This document shows, piece by piece, positions 36,474 through 46,137 of a stretch of 64,000 bases of DNA. This DNA comes from Pseudoscleropodium purum (lineage: Eukaryota > Streptophyta > Bryopsida > Hypnales > Brachytheciaceae), in NCBI GenBank assembly GCA_963969395.1, contig OZ017799.1, forward strand, positions 26,390,060-26,454,059. The letters are read 5' to 3'. A program made the translations under genes and the position numbers. The number at the start of each line of letters is the position of its first letter. Position 1 is the first letter of the stretch. The notes under the pieces are model-generated. The model was not told the DNA's origin and made no database searches. It saw nothing but the letters and a program-made list of their open reading frames with translations.

Positions 36474-37565
36474 TCGGTTCCTGAGATGGGAACTGGGAGT
36501 TTTTCATTTTGCAAACTTCTTGTATCTTTCTATTCTCCTCATTGTATGTCTCTCTCCAGCGCGACAGGATTGTATGATGTGGAGTTAGGATAGTACGAGC
36601 CGGTTTGCGAGTGATTTCTCCCCTTGGTGTTTCTTTTCCGATCCAAGGTGCATGTGAGTAGGTATCGAAGAGTTGGGAGTGAACTTAGTTCCTCAGCACG
36701 TCTAGAGTTTGAGATTCCGGGTGAGAAAGCCGTTGTTAGGCTAGGCGGGTAGGGAGGGATTCCTTAGCTGCGCTAGAACTCCTGGGTGGGAAATCCGGTC
36801 GAGTGTTCGATCATCTGTGAGGTCTCACCACCCGTATGGGTAACGGAAGAACTTTAATTGATGTTGGAACGGACGGGTGCACTTGTAACCACCTGTCTTC
36901 GCACGGATCGGAAGTAGCATCAAGGTCGTTGTAGTACGAGAGGGTCAAGTGTGGGGTCTTTGTGTGACCTACAACCCGGATTGCTATCTGGGTTGTTGTG
37001 AAGGACCAAACCGGATCCGGATTAGCTTAGGAGTTTAGAAGGTAGGACAGTGGGTCTTCAGCCACTATAAGTCACGGAAGGAGTGGTGGGTCTACCACTC
37101 TCAAATGTAAGCGGCGACCCCTCTGATGGTGAAACAGAGGCAAAACCAAACCGGATAGGATTACGGATACAGGATGACCATCCCGACCGGATTGGTCAGG
37201 ACGGATTTCCAGAATCGGAAGTTGTGAGATCCTGGGATTTGGGTATTTGTATGGACCGGATAGTTAGTAGGACCGGAAGAAGGGGAAATCCGGTCTATAG
37301 TTATCCGGTGTGGTGGTATTTCTGGTTCTAGATCTAGGACCGGAAAGTAAGATTGGGATACTGACTAAGCTTAACTGCTTAATAGAGCTAGATACTTCAC
37401 AAGATCTCGTAGGTTCGATCTTTAGAGTCACTTAGTTATACTCTAGAGCGATTTTTGTGAGTATAATGGGAAATTGACCTGCCCTGTGCTGCGACAGGTA
37501 GGAAGTTGTCAAATGAAGTAGGCTCTAAAAGGGAGCCCTACCTTAAAAATAGAGTATATGAACAT

Positions 37566-39215
37566 TGTCGCAGCACAGGGCAGGTCAATTTCCCATTATA
37601 CTCACAAAAATCGCTCTAGAGTATAACTAAGTGACTCTAAAGATCGAACCTACGAGATCTTGTGAAGTATCTAGCTCTATTAAGCAGTTAAGCTTAGTCA
37701 GTATCCCAATCTTACTTTCCGGTCCTAGATCTAGAACCAGAAATACCACCACACCGGATAACTATAGACCGGATTTCCCCTTCTTCCGGTCCTACTAACT
37801 ATCCGGTCTGTGCAAATATCCAAATCCCAAGATCTTATAACTTCCGGTCCTGGAAATCCGTCCTGACCAATCTGGTCCGGATGGCCATCATGTATCCGTA
37901 ATCCTATCCGGTTTAGTTTTGCCTCTGTTTCACCATCAGAGAGGTCGCTGCTTACATTTGAGAGTGGTAGACCCACCACTCCTTCCGTGACTTATAGTGG
38001 CTGAAGACCCACTTTCCTACTTTCTAAACTCTTAAGCTAATCCGGATCCGGTTTGGTCCTTCACAACAACCCAGATAGCAATCCGGGTTGTAGGTCACAC
38101 AAAGACCCCACACTTGACCCTCTCGTACTACAACGACCTTGATGCTACTTCCGATCCGTGCGAAGACAGGTGGTTACAAGTGCACCCGTCCGTTCCAACA
38201 TCAACTAATGTTCTTCCGTTTACCAACTAAGGCGGTAAGACCTCACAGGAGATCGGACACTCGACCGGATTTCCCACCCGGGAGTTCTAGCGCAGCTAAG
38301 GAATCCCTCCCTACCCGCCTAGCCTAACAACGGCTTTCTCACCCGGAATCTCAAACTCTAGACGTGCTGAGGAACTAAGTTCACTCCCAACTCTTCGATA
38401 CCTACTCACATGCACCTTGGATCGGAAAAGAAACACCAAGGGGAGAAATCACTCGCAAACCGGCTCGTACTATCCTAACTCCACATCATACAATCCTGTC
38501 GCGCTGGAGAGAGACACACAATGAGGAGAAGAGAAAGGTACAAGAAATTTGCAAAATGAAGACTCCCAGTTCCCATCGCAGGAACCGATTTATATACAAA
38601 GGGTAAAAACCCTAAAAGCACAAAGCGGAGCGGAAAACCCGTGGGGGTCCGCCGCCACCCTAATCTAACTTCCGGTCTGACCTAATACTGTTGAGCCGGA
38701 TCTAGATCCGGATCCGCTCCTACTCCTAACTGAAATCAAAATCCTATCTACTCTACAACCTTAGATCCTATTGTCGGGCTTCCTCTCTCCTGAACCAGCT
38801 GCTCAAAGACTTCACTCAAGTTCCGGTTCCGTTCCCCACGTTCTCTCTCCGATCTCAACCGGAATCAAAGCTTGCAGCACACAAACGCGAAAATTCGACC
38901 ACGCGCGCTCAAGCTCGAGTTTCTAAAAGGGGGTGCAACAGTGAAGGCTCCTCCTTATATAGTCTCTGGACCATTTCCGGTTTGGTCGTCTTGAATCCGG
39001 TTCATCCATAATCCGGTCCTAGACCTAATCCGTGTAGCATTCCGTTTCCGTCGATAGTTACTCCTGACCGGATTAGATCCAAGAGGCCCACTACTTCATG
39101 TTCTGAGCTAATTTTGAGTTTTCCTTCTCCACCTAATCGGATCCGGTTCCCTAATGGCTAGTTTCCGTTCCTATTTTGGTGCATACTAAGAAAATCAAAA
39201 TTTTAAGCTGCGACA
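37566..39215 (-). mobile_element. Element B: 1650-bp deleted copy of element A in inverse orientation
   Basis: The ends are TGTCGCAGC (37566) and GCTGCGACA (39215), with the exact 5-bp flanking repeat AACAT (37561-37565 and 39216-39220). Read on the minus strand it matches A over the first 390 bp (34220-34612) and the last 1270 bp (36227-37496). The coding region between is deleted, with the joint near 38825-38836 at a GGAACGG word present on both sides in A. Its own target duplication shows an independent insertion, not an inverted duplication of A. It is non-autonomous. Identity to A is roughly 93-95% by eye. Confidence 0.85.
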
Positions 39216-39229
39216 AACATTTTATTTTT

Positions 39230-39534
39230 TCATTTCAACAATAAAAGGTAACATAGTTTGCATATTTAATTAAATTATTCTTATTAGGTGGTCAATTAGA
39301 GTAGTTATCATTTGAACTTTAAAATTTCATAACTAATTCCACAAAGATCCAATAAATATGAAAGGATATGGATTACATTCCAATTGTACTAGTCTTTCAT
39401 GGAAAATTTACTAGAAAATATTGCAAGACGTTTCACCTCTCTAAAATTGAGTTGAAACTCTAAGGTAGGAAGTTGTCAAATGAAGAAGGCTCTAAAAGGG
39501 AGCCCTATCTTAAAAATAGAGTATATGAACGTTT
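39230..39534. repeat. Host-DNA duplication, copy 2 (uninterrupted)
   Basis: Keeps the empty target sites of elements A and (approximately) B. It ends in AGTATATGAACGTTTTAC, compared with AGTATATGAACAT before element B. Confidence 0.85.
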
Positions 39535-39568
39535 TACTTTTTCATTTAGAATGAACATTTTGGGAGGT

Positions 39569-42500
39569 CAGGGTTGACGAATCTCTACGTCCGCCCCAAA
39601 CTAGCATCCGTTTTCTGGACGTCCGGACGCACGGACGCTAGCGGACGCAACGTCCCTCCTGTCGTCGGAAGGCGGACGGGTGGGGCGAACAGACGGGGCG
39701 GACGGACGGGGTGGTCGAACGGGGCAGACGGACGGGGCGGATGGGCAGGGCGGACGGGCGGGGCGGACGGACGGGGCGGCTTAGAAAACCCGTTTTGGGT
39801 TTTTTGTTTTGATTGTTTTTACCAATGAGAGATTGAGAGTGAAGTCATTTTGATTTTGATTTTTCTTATATTGCAATTGCGATTCAATAGAGTTGTATAT
39901 TACTATTTATGTAAAAGCTAAAATATGAAATATATTTTTAATTTTTTTTGTTGAATTTCATTTTGATTTAGAAACAAAATCACTTTAAAATCCAGCGAGA
40001 TGTATATCATCAATAAACAAACAATTTTATAATAAAATGATTGAAGAAACCATTGTCATTTGTCAACATGAGCTCCATATATCATGAGCAACTAAACAAT
40101 CAAACATCTAAATTCACATCTCCACAATTCCTATGGACGCCAATCCACATCTCCTCTAACCTTAGCCCCACTACTCTCTCCTGCAGCTCTCCGTTCAAAA
40201 TCTTCATTGTCGGAGTCATCTTCATTGTTGGAATCAAGTATCGTTGTCTCCTTCAAGTCTTCTCTCGAAGTAGGTTTACTCCCTTCTTTCGAATTTAATT
40301 TTTCTTTTTTTACTTTGACAAAACGATTAAAGGCTTTTTGAATAGGAACCTTTCTTTTCTTTCTATTTGACAAAGTAGCAACATTTTCATCAAGAGGGGT
40401 CCTATTCTTCACTGGAGAGATAGCAAAAGGTTGCATTTCTCTTTTCGCTTTCACGTTACTCGATTCTTGAACCATCAATCTCGATGTAGGGTTGACATGT
40501 CCATGAACGGTTATCTCCACTTTGGCTTTCTTTTGAAGTAATAGAGTGCCGTTTATTGATTTGATGGGTTCTTGCGCCATTCCTTTTGCTAAAATGCGAG
40601 CACGCAAAGATGCCAATGGCATCCGATCACTATCCGTATCACTTAGGCTTGTAGGTGATGACGCTACTTTCCGTAGATTATCGCCTGTAGAAATTTCTTT
40701 GGAAATGTTCATTAGGCGTTTTTCATATCCAAAGTTCTGAGAATCATTCAATCATGTGCTAACAGACTTCAACGGTATTGGTGGAAGAGCACTAGATCTC
40801 GGTACTTCAAAAATTGACTTCATTGGCTCCTTTCCTTTATCACTCTTCACAATTGCTGAATTTGTGACTGCCATCTCAAGTGAATCATTATTTTTCTGTA
40901 CTGCAATATTGGTTCCCCCTCATCACCACTATTGTTGCCCACATCTTTTGGAACGTCCACCTCCATGACCGCATCTTCTCTTTTGTCGTTTCCTTGTACT
41001 ACATTTAATGCCACAGATGGAGATTGAGAAATTAAAACTTTTTCATTTCTCCCATCATCACCAATAGCATTCTCATTGATTTTCACCTCTTTGGCAATAG
41101 CGTTTGCCTTTTCCGATAGAATGTTTTCGCTATTCAAGAATCCCATTCCATTGCAATATGTAGCTAAAGAAGGTAGATTCTCATGTACCTCTACATTGTT
41201 CTCGTCTTCACAAAAGGTATATGCATCGTTTGCATTGTCGGGAACGACATCCTTGCGGTTTAGATGATAATCATGCGTATCATTCACCAAATCGGGAAAG
41301 CCTTCCATAACGTCTTCATCTCCCCATGCTGTCGCACGATTGAAGTCATCTTCGCCATCTACAGTTGAAAGGGCCCTTTCCAAATCCTCGTCATCATCGT
41401 CTTCTAACGTTGGCCTATTTGAATCCTCTGATTCCATCGGATCCACATTATCATTATACCATTTTTTTCATCTTTTTCCTTCGATGCGTTTAATACTTTG
41501 GAATTGGTATACACATACACCAAATCCGCTGCTCTCTCCGGCTTCAATTTATTTCGAGATTTGTTGTGAACAAAAGAATAGTTGCTTCAATTCCGTTCAT
41601 ATGAAGATGATGACACCGGTTGAGCCAATATCCTCTTCGCTAATGGAGCTATAAACTTGCCAAATGCACCTTCAAAATCCCACCAAGCATGTGCGGACAA
41701 CATTTGATCTCCCGGATTCAACATATTGTGGAATGGAGGTTCCTTGTGTCGAAAAGCTACAAATTCCTTCACCACTATTGCATATTCATCCGGTTTACAT
41801 ATTCTCTCCAAAACTTTCTTACATCCTGACATTGCATCTGCGTCATCCGCTAGCTCTTTGTCATGAAGAAGGTATGGATTCAAAAGAGCTACGGCTGATT
41901 GGAGATCATTGTCCACCATTCTTCTTCGGGCATAAAAAGACTGTACCAATGGAATTGCAAGTTCTTCTAGCAAACAAAATGGTGGACTTTGTAATCCGTT
42001 CACGTGCTTCTCTAACTTCCTCATGATATGCAACACCTTCCCCATGCATGGTGATTTTGAATCCAAATCGCGGAGTGCACATATGATTGGTTCAACCATC
42101 TCCACATAATTGATGGACCGATTCCAAAAATGGTCATCAAGAACAATTTTCTTCACCGCTAAGGCCAAGTCTTTTGGTTGGACTTTGGCTTCACGTTTCT
42201 TCTTGAGAGTATGTACATACTCAACCCATTGCGGATCTACCACCGTTTGTTCCAATGCTCCTCTCAATTTTGTCAAACGCTCCATCATGATAAATTTAGA
42301 GGCGAATCTTGTATCCCCAGGCATCAAGAGACCAAGATTTGGCGAATACTTTCGCAATAGAGCTAGCGGCATATGTTTCTTCTTGATAAATTTAGCTACA
42401 AAAACTCCTTTATCCAATTTGGAAGCAATCCATTTCTGTGTAGCCCAATCCTTCAACAACAAATTTAATGCATGTACCACGCACCCTTGGTAAAAAATAT

Positions 42501-43990
42501 GAGGATATTTTGCAGATATTACATCCCATGCGGACGGATTCATGGAAACATTATCCGTAGTTATTAACACGACGTTCTTGGACCCCACTTGTTCAATGAA
42601 CTTTTCCAACACAGCTGCCAAGTACTCCGCATTTTTTTCACAACCACTTGTATCCACAGATCCAACAAATTCTTCACCTGCGGATGATACAAGCATGGCA
42701 TTGATGAGAGGTCGATTAGTCACTGAGCTCCATCCATCAATGGACAATGTTGCTCCAAATTTTCGAATGCTATCTTCGGTCCGTGCATTCAACTGTGTCT
42801 GAATGTTGATCTTCGCCTCATTCAACAATTTGTACCGAAGGTCGTGGTATGAGGGAGGAATGTATGGCCTACCAAACGCAGCCGTTTTCTTCACTGCTTC
42901 TTTAAAAGCTGGATTTCGAGCCACGGAAAATGGTATGTTCGCCGAATAAAAAAAATTTGCCCACACTGAATGTAATTTGCGTTTATGACCTTCTTCAAAC
43001 CCATTCACTAAGTTGCCTTGCCTCTGAGGCCTAGAACTTGATGCCCTCGGGGTTTCACGTTCACTAGAAGCTTCCGTATTCAAAGTCATTTTAGTGTGGC
43101 ACATACCATTGATACTAATTTTTTGGATGCTGGACAAGAGTCTTCGTGGTCTGAATACGATACAACCTTTCCGGCCGAAAACTCTTGAACATTTGAAGGG
43201 CCAAGGTTGCCATCCACATTGTCCATTACAATGCGTTTTGGAAAAATTCCTTCGCAATGCCGAAATAAATCTCGAATTGTCATTGATAATCGTGGACAAA
43301 GGCTCACCCCTTTATCATGTACACCTCCAGACCCAGAATAGCCTAAGTGGTTGAACATACGGCTGAGTTTCCTTGACATGCTCGCTTTGCAAAGCCTACA
43401 TTTTACTTTACCACCCTCTTGCACACTAAACCAAGGAGAAAAATCCCCCGTCGGTTTGGCCACCATATTGACAAGTGTATGTTTTACCTCAATTTCAAAA
43501 GAAACCAATAAAATGTTTTAAATTTGAAACCCACAATGGACAATGTATACAATATCAATGAAATTAGTCACACAAAGCTTTGAAAATCAAAGCCCCCCGT
43601 CCACCGAACTATGCATTACCAAGCAAAAGACACAATAAATTGAAACTCATAGCCCTTGGAAATCTTAACGTTCAGTTTTTCGAGAGTGAATACCAAAGCT
43701 TTTCTTCTAACATTTATAATCCCCTCCAGAAAATTTAGGGTTCATATTTTAAGGTTTACATTCACAAACAACCAACGGCGCGCATGGAGCTGAAGGGGAC
43801 GGGCGGACGGGACGATTGGTCTGACGGGTCAGTCGGTCGGTCGGACAGGGCGGTCGGATGGGGCGGTCGGACGGCACGGTTGGACGGTGCGGTCGGATAG
43901 GTCAGATGGATAGGGCGGACGGGGTGGTTGGATGGGGCGTTCGGGCGGACAGACCAGACGAGGCGGACGGACAGGGCGGACAGGGTGGAC
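39569..43990 (-). mobile_element. hAT-type DNA transposon, decayed, with GC-rich subterminal repeats
   Basis: The left end begins CAGGGTTGACGAAT at 39569, almost identical to the left end of the 322-bp MITE at 44499. The first 220 bp and 43785-43990 are packed with GGACGG/GGCGGAC words, as expected of hAT subterminal transposase-binding repeats. Between them lies a minus-strand BED-finger hAT transposase (40131-43508). A right terminal repeat and an 8-bp target duplication (TGGGAGGT expected from the left side) were not found, so the right border at about 43990 is a guess and that end may be lost. Confidence 0.65.
40131..43508 (-). pseudogene. hAT transposase with BED zinc finger and DUF659-type core, broken
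   Basis: 43508-43086 encodes a BED-type zinc finger (KVKCRLCKASMSRK, then a His/Cys pair). A GTATGT donor near 43106 could begin a short intron, or this is a frameshift. 43299-41587 encodes the core: LSIDGWSSVTNRPLINAML, ITTDNVSMNPSAWD, GCVVHALNLLLKDW, and near its end HAWWDFEGAFGKFIAPLAKRIL, the start of the hAT dimerisation region. Acidic residues in the IDGW and TTDN blocks are the expected catalytic positions. TGA at 41587-41589 stands where related proteins have Trp after SYERN; the same frame then continues SNYSFVHNKSRNKL. A frameshift at an A-run near 41463 leads into an acidic frame (41446-40847). A further frame (40751-40131) encodes a basic/acidic tail. Cut-and-paste transposase, not functional as it stands. 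Confidence 0.85.
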
Positions 43991-44358
43991 TTTGCATTGC
44001 CATTAGTCATTAGAAAATTTTATATTGTTATGTAATTTGAATGTTACATAATCAAAAATGAATGCATTCACGTAAAATAAGATGTACATATAAAAATATT
44101 TTTATACGCAAATGAAAATATAGCATCTTTATATATAAATATATATGTATAAACAAAATACATGAAAACATAGTTCCAATATCACTATTGAATCCTATAC
44201 GATCTTTTTAAGATCTAAATCTTTCACATTCTTTTTTGTTTTTAAACAATGAAAGGACCATTGTTTTTAAAAGACAACATTCTCCTCAAATCCTACTTTC
44301 CACCGGATAGACCACTACCTTCTCCCAAAACAAAAAGAAAATCTACTATACCGAGGAG
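43991..44358. other. AT-rich spacer
   Basis: No feature was recognised beyond AT-rich low-complexity DNA containing short TATATA runs near 44130-44150. Confidence 0.4.
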
Positions 44359-45215
44359 TTAAGCAGATGATTGACGCGTTGATTGTTGTTGACTTGGACG
44401 GACTATTCGCCCTCCAAATTGAACTTCGATGTCCACCTTATGAAATTGTTTGTTGGATTCCGGAGAGAAGTCATCGTCCTTTTTACGCTTCCTTTTTTCA
44501 GGGTTGACGAATGTCAACGTCTGCCCCAAAATAGCGTCCGTTTTCTGAACGTTCGGACGCACGGATGCTAGCGGACGCAGCGTCCCGACCGCCGTCGGAA
44601 AGCGTACGGGTGGGGCGGACGGCCCGAGGCGGACGCCCAGATCGTGCGGACCAGATCAGTCTGCGCGTCGATCGGACAGCCGTAATCGGGCGGACGAACG
44701 GACAGGTGGACGGATGGACAGGCGGACGCTGCATCCGCCGGGACGCGAATGTCAGCGGACGCTGCGGACACAGAGTCCGCGTCCGGACGTCTCGGACGTC
44801 CGAATGTCATGTCAACCCTGCCTTTTTTGTTTTCTTTTTGGTGATAAATCGACTTCGTCTGCCTTCAAGGTTCTCAAGTTGTTCTCCACATGATCTACCA
44901 TCGTTTGAACTTCATCATCTCCTTTCCCTTGCCATACTGTGAGGCAATCTCCATCCAATAGGAAAGCCTTCCAATGCCCTATAATATCGTCAATGCGCCT
45001 ATCAAATGCTGCTGCCACATCTATAGATGAATGTCTTGTGCTTGTTTGTCCATTTGTATCGTAAACAGTACGAACTTTTGCAGCCTCTTCCAACTTCGAC
45101 AATAGAAGGGCCCTACGTATGAGGATGTGGTCGTATGCCTTATACTGCTCATCGAACTCTTTTCCATGGTTCACCTCCACCCAACTGTCTTCTGGTCCTT
45201 TCTCCACTTTTTTAT
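44359..45215 (-). pseudogene. Terminal coding exon of an unrecognised gene, interrupted by a hAT MITE
   Basis: Read on the minus strand, an exon can start at 45215 after the acceptor-like TTTTCCAG. It encodes a charged peptide (contains EKGPEDSWVEVNHGKEFDEQ and IDDIIGHWKAFLLDG) that becomes Lys/Arg-rich (SPKRKQKR) at 44829. After the MITE the same frame resumes (KDDDFSPESNKQFHKVDIEV) and stops at TAG 44359. The MITE plus its duplication add 330 bp, a multiple of three, but supply an in-frame TGA at 44812-44814. The family is not recognised. Upstream exons should lie to the right, where the telomere-like array instead begins only 19 bp away, so the gene is probably truncated there too. Confidence 0.5.
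44499..44820. mobile_element. 322-bp hAT MITE with perfect 8-bp target duplication
   Basis: Starts CAGGGTTGAC and ends GTCAACCCTG (10-bp perfect terminal inverted repeat), flanked by CCTTTTTT at 44491-44498 and 44821-44828. The 8-bp duplication and CAGGG end are standard for hAT elements. The left 120 bp resemble the left end of the large hAT element at 39569 at about 85%, so that family probably mobilised it. It has no coding capacity. The interior is rich in GGACG words. Confidence 0.95.
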
Positions 45216-45233
45216 CTGGAAAACGAAAGAACT

Positions 45234-45284
45234 TTTAGGGTTTATGGGTTTAGGGTTTAGGGTTTAGGGTTTTAGGGTTTAGGG
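45234..45284 (+). repeat. Telomere-like tract at the left edge of the array
   Basis: Degenerate (TTTAGGG)n, about seven units with single-base slips, 19 bp from the truncated exon ending at 45215. It marks the junction between unique DNA and the array. Confidence 0.9.
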
Positions 45285-45919
45285 TTACAAGGGTGTCCCC
45301 GAATTTTGGACATACTTTTTTAAGGTTGATTTTTGGCCTACCCCCCCATTATCATATATTGCGCATCCAATGGTGAAAAAAACCACCTTAACAATATCGC
45401 CATTTGTGAGATATGATTGATTGGACTTTTTGAGGGTGAGTTGACTTTCTTCATGAAAAGTTATTTTGAAGTTTGGAGTTGACCTACCGCCCTATTTGTG
45501 GGTGTTGTGAATCCAATGGTGGTGTTCGTTTTTTGAAAAAAGTATTTGGTTGGGTGCAGCGAGCGTTTTAAAAGTGACATTTTTAGGTGCTATCTTTGGC
45601 ATGTTGAGGATTTTGGAAAAATAGAACATACCTACCCCCCCATTTTGAAGGGTTGTGAACACGATGGAGTAATAAAAAGCCTAAACATATGGCTTTTTTT
45701 GGAAGATATGGCTGATTTGACTTTTTGACCCCCTAGAGTTGACTTTTTGAAGGTGATTGAATTTGAAGTTTTGACTCAAAACAATATTGTAGGTCTATGA
45801 ATGGGTGTTTCGGATTGGTATCCCACTTGTTGATATGACCTTGTATGCAGGAGTTATGGATGGAGGAAGTTGCACATTCATTTTAGAACTTCAAGAATTT
45901 ATAATTAATGCATACCATG
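45285..45919 (+). repeat. Sub-repeat a of unit 1
   Basis: 635 bp starting TTACAAGGGTGTCC, containing several TTGACTTTTTGA words and C7 runs (TACCCCCCCATT). Its relative b starts at 47600. Similarity stops after GCATACCATG, where a is followed by AT-rich DNA and b by a GGGGTGGGACTTTGC segment. Confidence 0.9.
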
Positions 45920-46137
45920 TCCGATTGGGGATTAGATTAACATTTTGGAATGCTTTTAGTTATATCTATAGCATGGTATTTTTGTTGAAAAATTATAAAT
46001 GTTTTTTTATGGACATCAAAATAAAAGGATTTAATAGAGATAAAATAAATAAATATATAAATATATATATATACTTAATACATAAAAATAGACATGTACT
46101 CTAATGAAAACTCCTATATGAACACATATAAATTGAT

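Larger units (their letters stand above)
34220..37496 (+). mobile_element. Element A: 3277-bp transposable element with TG...CA ends and 5-bp target duplication
   Basis: The ends are TGTCGCAGC at 34220 and GCTGCGACA at 37496, flanked by the exact direct repeat GGTAG (34215-34219 and 37497-37501). The uninterrupted target site survives at about 39459-39475, reading CTCTAAGGTAGGAAG, which proves the insertion. TG...CA with a 5-bp duplication is the signature of LTR retrotransposon ends, yet no internal LTR pair, primer site or reverse transcriptase was seen. A solo LTR carrying its own gene, or a large non-autonomous derivative, are the best readings. It contains two TATA elements (34474 and 36466) and one damaged coding region (34656-36313). 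CCGGA/TCCGG words are extremely frequent throughout. Copy B lies inverted 69 bp away. Confidence 0.8.

Noticed and set aside
37083..37979. 82-codon open frame present in both element A (37083-37331, +) and element B (37731-37979, -), no indels
   Set aside because: Eleven amino-acid changes against only about three silent ones between the copies: no sign of purifying selection, so probably noncoding element sequence.
39574..39828. Gly/Arg/Asp-rich 84-codon frame at the left end of the hAT element
   Set aside because: It is the translation of GGACGG subterminal repeats, not a protein.
43762..44010. Pro/Arg/Ser-rich frame near 43.9 kb
   Set aside because: Same reason: subterminal repeat sequence of the hAT element read in one frame.
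45805..46104. 99-codon plus-strand frame in each unit
   Set aside because: Its first half is sub-repeat DNA and its second half AT-rich DNA (Lys/Ile/Asn/Tyr only); no domain, and the start is TTG.
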